Shown here: piece by piece, positions 42,191 to 54,563 of the stretch
Numbering within the stretch: position 1 is the stretch's first letter
How the letters are laid out: each line of letters starts with the position of its first letter
NCBI RefSeq assembly: GCF_918797505.1
Contig: NC_092793.1
Span: forward strand, 992,001 to 1,056,000
DNA: 64,000 nt
From: Bemisia tabaci
Lineage: Eukaryota; Arthropoda; Insecta; Hemiptera; Aleyrodidae
Direction of reading: 5' to 3'
Program-made: the position numbers and the translations under genes
The notes under the pieces: generated by a model
Database searches by the model: none
Told to the model about the DNA's origin: nothing
The model's input: the letters and a program-made list of their open reading frames with translations, nothing else

Positions 42191-44265
42191 AGTTTTCAAA
42201 CTGAATTCGCATCGAGTACGCGGCCGAGGTCTGGGCCGAGAGGCTCACCTGCAAACGGCCCGCCGAAACGATCAGACGGGCCAGCCGGCAAGGCCTTATC
42301 CTCGCGACCGCGGCGTGGAAAAGCGTGTTGCAAGACGCCTTGGAGGTCCTGGCGGGGATCCCACCGATGGACTTGCTCGTCAGAAACCGGGCCGAGCTAA
42401 CTAAGTTTGCCCGGGGCGAGGTGGTCCAGGTCAGGCAGGAGGAATTCGACGCGGAGTACGAGTCGGCCGGCCAACTCAGGTTGGCTCTCCGAAAGAGGAT
42501 CCTGCGGCAGTGGAACGCCCGCTGACAAAGCTCCTCGAAGGGACCTACCACGCGCTCCTTCTTCCCCAGCGTTCAGGTCCGCCTAAAGGCGAAAGGCACA
42601 TGGGAACGAGATACCGTAGTGGTGCTGGCCGGACACGGGAACTTCGGCCAGCAGTTGTTGCGGATCGGCCAGGGCGACGGCGCAAGGGAAATGTGCCGGG
42701 ACTGTCCGGGCCAGCGGGACTCCGCCGAGCACCGAATTTGAGCGTGCCCCCATTTCGAAATGGCGCGGACTGCGTTATCGGAGGCGGTCGGCGCGGACGT
42801 CTCGGTGTGCCCCCTCTCACGAGTGGGGCGCCTCCTCGGCCACAAGGTAGACCCGGCCCTTCTCGCCCCCTTCAACGAGCGCCGTGACGTCGTCGATGCC
42901 GATTAAAGGGGTAACCCCGATCGGGTCGACAATGCTCTGCCGATCAATAATAACTCTAAGTGCCGAAGCGTGCCAGGCAGAAGGGGCCGGCCGCCTCGGC
43001 CCGCACTAAGCCGCGTGGCCGATCCGCCACCCACGGCGGTTCACCGGCGAGTCGGAAGGCGTACATCCGACTCACCCACCAACTGTGGCGCCGTGAGTGG
43101 CCACTCAGCGCCTCGCGGGCAGAGGGATCCCATCGGTATACCGCCTGCGGGGGTCGGCTGATAATGACTTACCTCCGATGCGGGGGGCAGCCGTGCCTGG
43201 TTCACCAGGCTCCCTCATGGCCGCTGAGATTGCAAGACCGCCCGTTTTCCAGAGCAGTGGGCAAAAGGCACGGACGACGGACCCTCTGGTCGTCCTGGTC
43301 CGGTCCTAGCAGCGACCGTGGCTCGGTGCGCCGAGTCGCGACAGTCCATGATTCGCTCTGGGCCGAAGACCCGAACAGAGTTCGACGCCGAATGGGGTCC
43401 GTCTCTGCCCTGTGGTTTGGGCGTAAGGCGGATCGCAGCTCACGGCGCGCTGGCCGCGGGTCGAGCCAGGACCACTTGGTGGGCCGTGCCCAACCGGCGA
43501 CTAGTCTCACCCGGCCGACGGCGTCAACCGACGGCCGGGCCGGGCTTCTCCCCAAGGAGTCTCCAACTCCGAGACGTGATCGCAATGACGTTATACGGAT
43601 CTTAACTGGTTGCCGGACGTGGGCCTCTGATGCCCCGCTTTTCTTGACTACGAGCGCTCGGCGGCGGGCGGCCCTGTGACGCGGGTCGCTGACTTGCCGG
43701 GGCAACGACTCGGGGGGGGGAAAACCGCCAAGTCCCGAAGCGGGTCCACCAGACAGGCCCGCAGGAATGTGTCCCGAGTCGATCACAACGGAGCGAGCCT
43801 GTCGGGCGGGCGTAGGACGCCTCATGGCGGACCGCTGACAAGCCGAGGCTCACAGCCCGGAGCCTTACACCGCGCAATCTCTGTGATACGACGGCGGTCT
43901 CTGTGTGTGTAGAGACGGAGGTCTCTACGGCTCCGGGCTCGGACTCGTCGCCGAGGGGTTATCGGGGAAGCTCGCTGATCGTCGTTGACGCCGTCACTTC
44001 TCCGAAGCCGCCGCCGGGCAGGTCCCCGGTGAAACGCCGGGTAGAGCTGTCGGTGGGGGTTTAGCCCGTCGCGTAAGGCCTTGGGTCGGGGGTCGGTCGT
44101 CTCAGGGACATCCAGATACGGGCTTAACGTGGCTTCGTCGGGTGGGATCGACCCCCCGATGCTGGGAACGGTATTGCCGAGGCCTGCCGACATCGCCCAC
44201 TCACAGCCAAATGGGACATTCTACGCGAAATCGTCCAGGGACTGTTGCTCGACCAACCCTGATCC
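42190..44265 (+). mobile_element. 5'-truncated R1-clade LINE fragment and GC-rich 3' region
   Basis: A sharply bounded GC-rich block in AT-rich DNA. It opens with the end of an R1-like ORF2 and continues for about 1.4 kb without supportable genes, although the high GC content creates many long spurious frames on both strands. The 3' border is near 44265 and there is no clear poly-A. Whether all of the GC-rich part is the 3' untranslated region of one element is inference. Confidence 0.65.
42207..42905 (+). pseudogene. R1-like ORF2, C-terminal domain
   Basis: Reads YAAEVWAERLTCKR, VLAGIPPMDLLVRNRAEL, then VVLAGHGNFGQQLLRIG and a zinc-knuckle-like MCRDCPGQRDSAEH...C. This is the post-RT thumb and terminal CCHC region of R1/jockey-group LINEs (the YGAEVW and AG.PP.DLL motifs). 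Two in-frame stops, at about 42523 and within the knuckle, mark it as a pseudogene. The endonuclease and RT catalytic parts are missing through 5' truncation. Confidence 0.82.
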
Positions 44266-46425
44266 TTGTTTTATAATTTCGTTGTTTGTTAATCGATCCA
44301 ATACTTAAAAGCACAAAAACCATTTTTCAACTTTTTTGACCATTCTCGTATCCGTGGGGGCATCTGAGGTTTGCAACTTAATTTCGATAAAATCGACCTT
44401 CACGAAAACGGGCGTAGCTGAAGCTCTGTTAGACTTACAGAATTGAAACGAAACGTAAGGCCAATTTCAAATTCGTCACACTTGGTACTTATTTCTTCAC
44501 AGGAAATCTATTTTTAACGTTAAAATTGCGATTTATCGAAGGCCTGTATTGATAAACCAAAGTTTCTTGGGATTTACACAAAACATCACTTTTTTTGGAC
44601 GAAGTATCCCAAAGGGGGACAGGACATTACCTTCAACGGCATTACCTCCAAAAATCCAACGGGACCGAGGGATTAGGTCGAAACTTTGTTGATGCGCCCA
44701 AATCGATATGTCTATAGATCGAGTTATGAAACGGTCTCGAATTTCACGATGTTAATTGCCTTGTCCTTACCCCAAAAAAAGGGAACATAGAATCCGTTAC
44801 TTTCTACTCCGCAACCGTTTGTGCCATCCTATAAAATAGCACCTGCAATTAGCAGAGTCGCGGGCTATTTTATAGGATGGCCCACGTTTCACTTGTAACC
44901 TAACTTATTTATACTGTGCGTTGGCTTTCGACTTTCCGTTATAATTTCCTAAATTCAACTGATTTGAGATAAATTGAAAGTATTCGTTGGAAGGAAAAAA
45001 AAAATCCCCTCTCAAATTTTAAGCAAATATTTTCAGTCCTTTTGCCCTCGGGGAAGCTCACTTCATCTTTGGCTCGATCCCCCTTTCCTCCCCATCGCCC
45101 ACCGTCCTCCACCGCTATACCCATCTACCCCCTAAATTGGGTGACGTAGTTTATGATCGACCCCTAATAGAAGATTGGAAATTTCCGTGAAATATTTCAT
45201 GAAACTTTGTACGGCTGTGAAATTTTTGTAACATACGAAACATTCATTTCAGGGGTGGGATATGCAATCCGCAGTAAACCTAATTGACAAAAAAATCCAA
45301 CTTCTTCAGTTATAGCTCTGAGCTACCTATTCTTTATTTTTCTCTACATGAAACACAATTATGTGCAGGCCCGCCACAAGGGGGGGGGGGATACTGGGTC
45401 CCTGGTATCGCGGGGGGAGGGGGCGTGCCGCCGGTGAAAAAGCACTACGAATTCACATAACCCTTGTCTCGTAAGAAAAAGTGAAAAATTTACCCTAAAA
45501 ATTTCGCAAAAGGTGAATAAATTTTCAAAGACACGCTGGGGAACTTTATAATTCTTCTTTCTTCTTTAAAGGTTTCTATCTCTTTTCAAGATTTCTAGTA
45601 TAGAATGATATTTTCAGTAACTACGTTTCATTTTCTTCCGTCGTCGGATGCTCAGAGTCTCCAGTCTGGGCATCCTAGACTTCAATGGCTAAACTCCCTT
45701 GCCATGAATTTACGAAAGAGGAATCCAGAGGGACCTGAGCTGCCCCCCCCCCCCCCCTAGAATTGAAAATAGTATCATCTGCCCCCCCCCCCCCCAAGAA
45801 AAAAAATTCCAGGTGTTTTGAATGCAATAATTCGAAAGTAGGTATTTTGTACAGAAAGTAAAAAATAGGCGTAATTATTCTGCAGAAATTTATGGAAAAT
45901 CTCTGTCATGGGAGCTTCAATATGCGTCCAGATAGATTGAAAATGTCAAAAATTTCCTTGAGAAGTCCCCGCAGACCCCCTTCTGTGCTGGGGGCCTGGG
46001 CCTTGAAACTGGTACCAGGGCCCGAGGTGGGATGTGGCGGACCTGATTATGTGATAAGAAACTGTGAAAGAATTCCTTCGAATAATATTCGCAACGTTTT
46101 GTTAACTATTCAGCAAAATCTGTTAATTAACAAGTTGGAATAGATTTGTCATTTTTTTGGGAATCACCGGAAATATTGTAAGTACACCTACATAAAAATT
46201 TTAAATTTTCATACACGCCACCCTGTACAATTAGCATGAATTTACATGAAAACAGCACCGCCTTGAATATAGAAAGTAAAGTTGGAGTCAAAGGTTTTGG
46301 TCACATGGAAGACTTACATTTATAGGCAGAAATAAGCTTTTAATAAAATTTTATAAAATGAAATTTCATGAAATGTTTTAAAATTTTCTATTATAGTGAT
46401 TCGAGTAGGTATGCCATGAAATGAA
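44266..46425. other. Non-coding intron-like sequence with one hairpin
   Basis: No gene seen. At 44824-44840 and 44864-44880 CCATCCTATAAAATAGC and its complement form a 17-bp hairpin around a 23-nt loop. G-runs and C-runs lie near 45379, 45744 and 45783. Orientation and position place this inside or beyond the MAM gene. Confidence 0.5.
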
Positions 46426-46429
46426 TAAA

Positions 46430-47025
46430 CCAAATATTGATTTTGATATTGTTTTAAAAAAAATTACGAGCCGAATTTTGAAGTTTGTTTCGATATCGAT
46501 ATCGATTATTCAGTATTTCAAGAATCTAATGAAAGATTTCCTTTTATCGAGCCAAAAACCACCAGGATATCGAATTTCATGCAAATCCATCGGTAAACAG
46601 CCGTAAAACTGATTTCCCGCCATCTTGAAATTTGACAGAATTTTAGATATCCAATGAAAGATTCGTTCTTCTCGTGTCGAGTTCAATCCGTCAATACACA
46701 ACGGAGATGTCAGATTTCCGCCATTTTGAACTTTGACCGGCCGCCATTTTGTCAAAACTCAACATTTTGACCTGCGGTTTGCACCAAACATTTTCTTTTT
46801 TTATTATCTTTCGAATGAGGTATCACAAAGGGGGGTGGGTCGCCATTTGAAAAAAAAAGTTAGCCCCCGCCCCCCTTAGGGGGAGGGCCGCCCCCTAAAT
46901 TTTGGGGGGACCGAAAAGTTGCTACTTCAGACCGAGGAACATTGCCAAAGTTTCAAACTTCTATCTCAATTAGGGAAAAAGTCACAGGGGTGGTCAGTGA
47001 CTTTTGGATAACCCTGTATATCATT
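46430..47025 (+). repeat. Repeat family G, copy 1
   Basis: Shares GAACTTTGACCGGCCGCCAT, CTTTCGAA(T/C)GAGGTATCACA, an AAAAAAAGTTAG...CCCCC block and a terminal CCTGTATA with the copy at 61.5-62.05 kb. A third copy is inverted at 59.29-59.70 kb. It is non-coding; the end CCCTGTATA is typical of TA-targeting MITEs. Confidence 0.7.
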
Positions 47026-47342
47026 TATTACTAGAAGTTGATTCATTTACTTCCAAATTTTTCCAGTAATCGAATGAAAAATCGATATTTCGATCAAGTA
47101 AAACGATGTGTTTGATGATGGAATTGCGTGTTTAAAGGCACCTCCCGCGACACGAAAAGAAAACCTGATCTTCTCGGCAACTTCATGATGCAAGGGCTTG
47201 AGCATTTCCCGTTCGAAGTACGCCTGCGACAATTTTTCTCGTAATCTACATGCAATTTGCCCACTTTTCCCCCTAATGGAATTGTTCGGCGCACAAGTAG
47301 GGAATTTTGCTCACCCCTAAGGTACATGTTGAAATCTCTTAC

Positions 47343-47527
47343 CCTGAAAGGATTTGTAGAGGAGACGGGAACTTCTGCTTGGTACCATCCGTTACCAGCC
47401 TCTCCAGACAAACTCCATATATCCCTGTCCTGCCCCTCCCTCCTATCGCTGATGGTAATGGTTAAGGTTCCGATGCCATTGCCAAACATGTGTGTCCAAA
47501 ATCTCATGCATATTGGTGTATCGGGTC
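47343..47527 (-). CDS. MAM-domain exon (middle-C segment)
   Basis: Minus-strand exon with acceptor TTGCTCCAG and donor GTAAGAG. It encodes GPDTPICMRFWTHMFGNG, IGTLTITISD, DIWSLSGEAGNGWYQAEV and VSSTNPFR. This is the C.rFwyhm.G..iGtL.v and W...G..Gn.W..A.v..... part of a MAM domain. It enters in phase 1, matching the phase-1 end of the exon at 52989-53145, and leaves in phase 0. MAM domains occur in secreted or membrane-anchored adhesion proteins, so an extracellular role is expected. The exon carrying the domain end was not found downstream. Confidence 0.85.
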
Positions 47528-48232
47528 CTGGAGCAACATAGCACTTAGACGCTAAAAAGTTGGGGGCTTCATGACAAAAGTCATGTATTTATGATTATAA
47601 TTCAAATGCTCAGATCTCTCTCTCAGCTGACATTTGGTTCGGACTCATCACAAACATATACTTGTGATCAGAAGAAAATTAAATTTTTCAGAGAAAATTG
47701 TCTGTGTAGGTGTATCGGTGATGAAACTAACACACCGTGTACCTTAGAGTGTAACCTTTGCGTTGATAGATTTCCTATCACGCATTACTCTTTTGAAGGA
47801 TGACAAATTACTCGTACTATTGTCGTTGCAGAAAATTTCCGAGGATTTTTTTCGCTCATTTAAGAATATTCTCTGCTGATTTTCGGGCAAAAATTTCCAG
47901 TAACCCTGCTGAAAATGACCATGTTGGTAACATGTTGAGACCAGGTTGTTACCATAACAGGGTCTAAAACGCCCATGTTGCTATCAAGATGATGTCAACA
48001 TGGTATCAACGTGATATCAACTTGGGATAAAAGACCAACATGATACCAACATGCTTGCATTATGGCAAATCCCAATATGATATAGACATGATTAAAAAAA
48101 AGGTTGTCAACAACATTGCACAAATATGGTAACATGATTATATCAATTTGGACTTTCTTACCATTATGATAAAGAGTTTACGTAAAGGTTAATATCTGTT
48201 GGCCCCATCATGGGAAAATACTGATATCATTG

Positions 48233-49334
48233 CACTGAAAAAAAAGTTCGGTGATTTTTACCGAACCCTTCGGTATACGGTTGTTCGGTGGCACAAACCT
48301 AAGTATTGGGTTTTTTTTAACCAAACGGCATTACGGCGTTTTAAACACACGACCAACCGAGTTCGGTAAGGTTTTACCGATCTTTTAAGGTCACGGAAAC
48401 CAATCATTCGGTTATTCGCACCGAACTTTCAGCATATATTCGGAGAAAGTCGGAAACGTTCGGTTGCCGTCTTATTATTGTACGTGTTGATCCATAGATA
48501 TGTTCAAATACGACTTTCTTATTCTTGCCTTTGTGGCCTTATTAATTTTTGAAATCCATGTTGATATTTTTTCTATGAGTAAATTTTCCTTTAGACATTT
48601 TTAATCTATTTTACTTTCAAAACTCATGTGTGCATTGAATAAAATTCATTTATATCTGCGGCTTTAAGTCAAAAGAAAGTTGCTCAATTAAGATGGGACC
48701 AGGAAGTAATTATAAAAATTATTAAATAATATTAAGAATTTATATTATTAATTTGATAAACCATTATATATATAAAATAAATTATAATGTATTATAGTAA
48801 ATTATTAATAATATTATTCATTTTCATCAATTTATATTATTTATTTATCTTATTTCGTTTTTCATATTTTCATTTTTAATAACTATTTATCCGTCCATAT
48901 TTTATTTCATTTTTTTCATGTGTTGTTCGTACTCCTCTCTTTCTAAAGCTTGATCTAATTTATATTATTTTCGTATCCTTCATTGTGAAACTGAATGATG
49001 TACAGAATTGCAAGAATATCATTGCTTCTAATCATTGAACCAGATCTGAGGACGTTTATTAGTGCTAAATTAGCCATCTCCCCCACGCGAGCGTCCGTGG
49101 CGGAGTGGCAGCGACACTCGGGCGATCACCGAAGTTCAGCAACGTCGGGCGTAGTTAGTACTCTGATGGGTGACCGCTTAGGAACTCGGGCGCAGCGCGG
49201 CTTAATTCTGGCGAACACTGATTGTCGGGTTCTCAGCGTCACTTCGCTGGTGTCCGCGATGAAAATTAAGCCTAAGAATGTGCAGCACGCCTAAATTGTA
49301 GCATTTTGGCATTTTGGAACTCTTTTTTTCAGTG
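48233..49334. mobile_element. TIR element E (CACTGAAAAAAA ends) carrying a 5S/tRNA cassette
   Basis: Starts CACTGAAAAAAAAGTTC and ends GAACTCTTTTTTTCAGTG. Near the left end, TTCGGT/ACCGAA words form an array like those of the other TIR elements. The centre is AT-rich, followed by a Pol III-type cassette near the right end. The left half is also present at 62060-62215 in the second D copy. No coding capacity. Confidence 0.72.
49091..49190 (+). ncRNA. tRNA-like and 5S rRNA-derived hybrid (SINE-like)
   Basis: 49119-49190 reads GATCACCGAAGTTCAGCA, CGTCGGGCGTAGTTAGTACT and GATGGGTGACCGCTTAGGAA. This is the 3' two-thirds of an insect 5S rRNA including its internal promoter boxes, with a few changes. 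The preceding GTCCGTGGCGGAGTGGCAG resembles a tRNA 5' half with an A-box. The 5S start and terminator are absent, so it is a composite retroposon promoter, not a 5S gene. Confidence 0.78.
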
Positions 49335-49473
49335 TGTGATATCATATTGGTAACATGTTGATATCATGGTAAGAACATGTTGATATCATATATGATAACA
49401 GGTTCCATTCACCCTGTTGCTACCATGTCGGGCCGGACCAACTTGTTACCAACATGGTCATTTTAAGCAGAGG

Positions 49474-50655
49474 ATCCTCCTAATAAGAATAAAGAAGAAA
49501 ATTAAAAACGCCACAAATGAAATACATTCTTCCTATAAAGGGTGATTCAAAAGTCCCTTCCACCCCATTAACTTTTGGCGCGTATACGTAGTATACAGCC
49601 TTTGCGATCGTTTCGACCCCCCCCCCCCCTTACAATAACCGAGTCCCTTAGTTCCTTACCGGAAATAGACTGCCGCGAACTTCTGAGATTTTCCAAAGCG
49701 TGTAAAAAGTTTACTAATCCGTCAATAATTATGATTTAAATTTTTTGTCATTCTGGGGCTTTCTAGTTTATGTGTAATGAATACAGAGAGTCTACGTTAC
49801 TCGGTTTTTTTTAAAAAAAACCTAAGAATGCTCCGCGCTAATTTAAAATATGCACATATAAGCAGAAGCAAACAACCTGATTCTAGGATTGCTGAGCAGT
49901 TCAGCACTCTTCGAATGAGAATTTTACTCCTCCGTTTTGTTTAAAACGTTGCATTGACAGATATCTACACCCGTGTTATGCTTTTCAAAATTTGGTACCA
50001 CTGCTCTGATAGCCAGGGCCAGCCAGGATAGCCGTAAGTGCAATCTGTGATGAGCCTCGAGACTCTTTAGACCATGTGCTAACCGTGGCCCATACAGAAA
50101 TTCACTCCCCTATCAGGCCAAAACAGTGCACAAGCAGGCACAAACCCAGGCAGTGTCCCAATCGTGGCTAGGTTCGCCGCGTGACTTCCTAGCTGAAGAA
50201 CAAAAGACGACCCTCGCCGCAGTCGGACCTAATTACTTTCACTCATTACCCATTTCGCCGTCACGCTGGGATCCACCGAATTTTCAAAAAAATTGTTTCG
50301 CGTGTATTTAGCAATTTCTTCCTTACTCTCCGTTAAAAGACGAATTAAAAGAGGTCTCATTCATAAAAATCGGCCGAACAGAAGAGAAGTTACAGTATTC
50401 GAAATCCGAAGAAATCAACAAAACTTCTCCATACAAAAAATAAAATAGAGGGGAAAAAAGAAATGTTTAAATTACAATTAAAATATAATTGATCTCAGAA
50501 TTTGACAAGCAATTCAATTATATAACTGAGAAAAAATTGGGAGAAATTACAAAAAATTCGCCTCTTGCAAGGGGCTTCCTTGTAAGAATTTTGACCTGAG
50601 GACAAGGGTTGATAAGCAGCGGTACTTCATACAATACACGGTGTGCCTGAACGAA
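49474..50655. other. Non-coding, no firm features
   Basis: AGGGTGATTCAAAAGTCCC near 49538 resembles the end of a mariner-type MITE, without a partner. C-run at 49619-49629. No gene. Confidence 0.4.
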
Positions 50656-50659
50656 TACA

Positions 50660-51820
50660 TTTTTTTTTTTTTTTTTTTTTTTGTCAAAATCTAAAATTCT
50701 TTACCTATATTTTTTAACTACAGTGTCTCTTGAGTCGTTTAAGCCAACAAAAAAAAATTCCGTCAAGATTCTGGAAAGTAAAGGCGCTTTAAAAGTATTC
50801 TGGGGCTATAATAGCTAAATCACCGGTAGTAAATCCCGTTATATTATTAAAACGAAATTGACTCCATAGTTTAATGCCTTAGTTTCTTAAAATACGATTA
50901 TTTTAAGCACTCAAACATTTATACCACCAATTTTAGCCATGGGTGTTTCCTGAGAGCCGATAATATCACGAATTTCTCATAGAACCTTTCAAAAATGGCT
51001 TGCTTTTTGGGCAGCCGATTCGGTCATCGAACTGGGATTTAAATGGAAGCTGATAATAACACAAAGCTCTGAGAAAAGTTTTGAGATGAGTATAGGAATG
51101 GTTTGTAAATAACGAGGAGAGGCAGGCAAAGCGGCCAAAATCCGATCTAATTTTTGCCGTTATTCTGTTGAATTGATGTTGCCGCGGACTGCTAACTGTG
51201 CCCACACATGGTTTCTGTTCAGCATATCGTTATGTAAGTATTTTTACACGTAGAATCTAATTTCACGTCAGGGAGTCGACGCATTTCGCTTTTTTCGATT
51301 TTATACGGAAAATTGATGGTTTTTCGGGATTAAAATTATTATTGTTTCATGAAAAATAAACGCACCCAAAATGACTATAGCATATTGATTTTTACATATT
51401 TACACTCACGAAATTGGTTGGTAAATTCAACGAGTAGGTGCATCGACCTGGTTGGTATATCAAGTTTCTGCAATTTTTTTTCGGCAGATCAGTAGATTTT
51501 CGGGATGTAGATTGCTTACTTTCAATTCATGAATGAATAAAGCATGGGCATGGTTGAACTTCTTTGCATGGAAATACGTTTAAAATAAGAAAATCAAGAC
51601 ATATTTCAATTGCATTTATATTGAGTCAATTTCTTTTCAATAATATAACGGGATTTATAATACCGGTGATTTGGATATTTTAGCCGCAAAATACCTTTAA
51701 ATCGACTTTATCTTTCAGGAGTTCGACAGAATTTTTCCTTTTCCTCGCTTAAATTATTACGTAGCACTTTTCTTTAAGAATCTGATTAGATTTTGCTGAG
51801 GGCAGATCAAAAAACTTAAA
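50660..51820. mobile_element. Diverged long inverted-repeat element
   Basis: Left arm text AAATCACCGGTAGTAAATCCCGTTATATTATTAAAACGAAATTGACTC-like (50818-50866) returns inverted at 51625-51677. Matching continues outward (AAGATTCTGGAAAGTAAAG versus CTTTATCTTTCAGGAGTTC) and weakly inward. Arms of 150 bp or more, centre non-coding. A T-run of 22 at the left edge is included. Confidence 0.65.
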
Positions 51821-51829
51821 CTCGTTCGA

Positions 51830-52985
51830 ATGGCTTTCTACATTCACAATACAAGGTCTCGTCAAAGTACGTCGTTGACCTCGCAGTGTTGGATCGTATA
51901 AATTCTCTTGCTGTGCTACTTGCCTATTTTGAAATCTCTGTAAATGAAAACTAAAGGGGTTGATATGTGCGAGTTAATGACGCGCCTTATTAACACATTG
52001 TGTCGGAGTTCACTGCTTGTTTACCTACTGAGCTTGCTTAGTAATGTTTTATTCTTGCATGTTTGTGAACCCGAGGGTGCAGAGAGTTCACAGAAATTTC
52101 CACAGATTGTTTTTAATAATATTACCTAACCCACGAGCAACGAGCTCAAAGTTGCGTATTTTGAGCCCCCTTTAAAACGCGCGTTGGCGGGCCACTAAAA
52201 ATAGCCGCCCTGAGCGCCTGACAGAGAATGGCCACACTCGGCGACTTACCTCTACTGCGTCCCATGGCCCGCACAAGGGCTATAAGTAGAGACAAGAGCC
52301 AGTATGTTGTTGCCATATGACACCCCGCCGTTTATGAGCCGAAAATAATATTAAAATAATTTTTTTCCTCATCAGTCCAGGAAATTATTAATCTAGATAG
52401 TGTAGGCAATGACTATGATTTTTTCCCCGTCTCTAAAGGCAAGCTAAGTCATTCAAAACATTCTTCAAAGTTGGGATACTCGCGGCTACTCCTTAAAAAT
52501 GGCTCCGTTAAAAAAACAGGATTATATAGTCAATTCAGCATCTCCAGTCCCCCCATCACTATTTTTTTAGGTTGGCAACGTTGTTAAGTTCCGTAGAATC
52601 TACACGGGGGTACCAATATGATCATTCCAGAATTTACTTTGAATTAAATAATGGCCGTGCCAGATGGCAACGCGGATGCAGTAAAGGGATATTCTAAAAT
52701 AATCAATATTACAGTCTCGAAAATGAATTCACAGTAGAAGGATGTTGGTGCAGTAACAATACCTACGATTGGAAACTAAGATTTGAGTAAAAATTAAAAA
52801 AATATTTGCGAATCTTTATACATTTATAGTGAAGGTATGTATAATTTGAATGAAAAAATACAAAGAAGTACTTAGGTACCAGAACTTTTGGACCTCAGCA
52901 TTAAAAGGATATTCAAATTAATTTTTCACCAATTTCAACTAAAACTATGATGAGATTTTCCTGAGTGATTGGTAAAGTAAGCAAT
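51830..52985. other. Non-coding intron sequence
   Basis: No recognisable features between the inverted-repeat element and the MAM exon. Confidence 0.45.
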
Positions 52986-52988
52986 TAC

Positions 52989-53145
52989 CGGTAGGATCAA
53001 ATTCCATACTAGACAGCCGAGCAATATCTCCTGGTCTTCGCGGATAAGAAGAATCAATATATGCGTAGCCGCCTTCGATGCCACCATAAATGAAGCTGGA
53101 TCGGTCTGTGGCTGGACCAGTGGACGGGTTCTCACTACCTCTTCC
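52989..53145 (-). CDS. MAM-domain exon (central segment)
   Basis: Acceptor TTTTCAG and donor GTAATT on the minus strand. Encodes GRGSENPSTGPATDRSSF, GGIEGGYAYIDSSYPRRPG and DIARLSSMEFDPT. This is the ..stGP..D......G.Y.yidsS.prrpGd.A.L.S..f.PT core of a MAM domain. It enters in phase 0, matching the end of 57555-57731, and exits in phase 1, matching 47343-47527. The phase agreement over three exons is strong evidence for one functional spliced gene. Confidence 0.88.
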
Positions 53146-53644
53146 CTGAAAATTCAAAACCACACCACACGGGAATGAAACAAATACCTATAAAGTTTTG
53201 ACAGGAATGTTTATGAGCTGAGTACTTACGGAATTCACAGAAAATATGAGTGGACAATCAAAGAAAGCCATTAAAGTCTATTATTCAGCTCAGATACAAG
53301 GATAATGTACCTACGGGCAAAACTTCCTTCCCTGGATTGTCAATCAATGGTAGGTACTTAATGTGATTTGCACACAGAATTGCATTATGCTAGCATTACA
53401 CTAGTTATACACTCACGAGTATAATGCTAGCATTCTACTGGCTATACACGCACGAATGTAATGCTAGCATTGCACTGGCATTATACTAATTCTACACTCA
53501 GTAGTCTCATCTTGACACTTCACTATCTGCGCTTTAGCACTATGCTAGCTAGCACATTCCTAAATAACAATGCACTGTCACCCTTAAAAAGACGGTCCCG
53601 CGGGGGTGGCGCTGAGGCCGCGGAGAGAGTTCAAGGACACCTTA

Positions 53645-54563
53645 GGGTAGGTGGGAGTAAAAGGCCGCACGGGGAAAAAGGCCGCACCCGACTTTTTTCC
53701 CGAAAATTTTTTAGGTTGGTACCGGGACCGTGTTAGTTATGTTGGTAGTGGTGGTGATGTTGTGTTGACGAAGTTTCGGACCGAACGGACGCGTTCCCTC
53801 GAAAATATGAGGAGAGTTAATTTTTGGTGAAAAAAAATCGATTTTTCCAGTTTTATTTTGGTCAATTTCAAGTTTTATAATTGATAGAAAAATTCAGACG
53901 AGCTGCAGTTCGAACAATGATAAGGATGGTTTGAATATCCCGCCGTCACTTTTCGGCTAATGGCCTTGTCTTTGAATTTAGGTTATGGTTACCTACGTCA
54001 TCAAATGGGGCAAAAAGCCGCAGGTCCGATGGGGCAAAAGGCCGCATGCAGCCTTCACTAAAATAGCACTCATACTTTATCTATCAACTTATACTACCAA
54101 TACTAAATCTTTTACTACATATTTTACTAAATATTATTAATAATTACCAAAGATCCTAAAATGTAGGGTAGGTGGAGGCAAAAGGTCACACTTTTCCGTT
54201 GCGGCCGTCTGTTAGCCACCGTATCGCATGGAAATTCTGGAAATGTGGTAAAATATCAACTATAGCCCCTTAGGCATGAAATGGCACACTTTATAGAATT
54301 TTGAATGCATTTCCGAAATTTTTACGAACTTTTCCGGAAGTGTGGCCTCTTTCCCCATTTTTTTGGCAAAAGGCCGCACTTACGAAATTTTGGGAAAAAA
54401 TTCATAAAAAATTCGAAAATGCTTTTAAAATTCTGGAAAGTGTACCATTTTGTGCCTAAGGGTCTTTAGCACATGTTTTACCACATTCTAGAAATTTTCA
54501 CGCGATACGGCGGCCTACAGACGGCCGAAACGGAAAAATGCGGCCTTTTACCCCCACCTTCCC
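53645..54563. mobile_element. MITE H (GGGTAGGTGG ends, AAAAGGCCGCA phrase)
   Basis: Ends GGGTAGGTGGGAGTAAAAGG and inversely CCTTTTACCCCCACCTTCCC, flanked by TA (53643-53644 and 54564-54565). A second left end at 54166, again after TA, makes 54166-54563 a nearly perfect palindrome with about 198-bp arms. GGCAAAAGGCCGCA-like phrases recur throughout. Confidence 0.78.

Larger units (their letters stand above)
47904..49473. mobile_element. TIR element D (CCCTGCTGAAAATGACC end) with inner element E
   Basis: Both ends share CTGCT(G/T)AAAATGACCATG and then TTGGTAACA. The subterminal zones are arrays of TTGGTAACATGTTGA and GTTGATATCA(A)CATG words in both orientations. Removing 48233-49334 leaves about 0.47 kb. 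A second partial copy starts at 61158. Flanks do not show a clean duplication. Confidence 0.78.

Noticed and set aside
42510..44193. Several 90-240-codon frames on both strands of the GC-rich block as genes
   Set aside because: They overlap each other on both strands, have Arg/Pro/Gly-rich composition expected from GC-rich noise and show no domain.
42190..44265. Horizontal transfer of bacterial DNA
   Set aside because: The GC jump is explained at least in part by an R1-like ORF2 end; no bacterial gene structure is present.
49091..49190. A genuine 5S rRNA gene
   Set aside because: Only the internal and 3' part matches 5S; the first 40 bases are tRNA-like, there is no T-run terminator in place, and it lies inside a TIR element.
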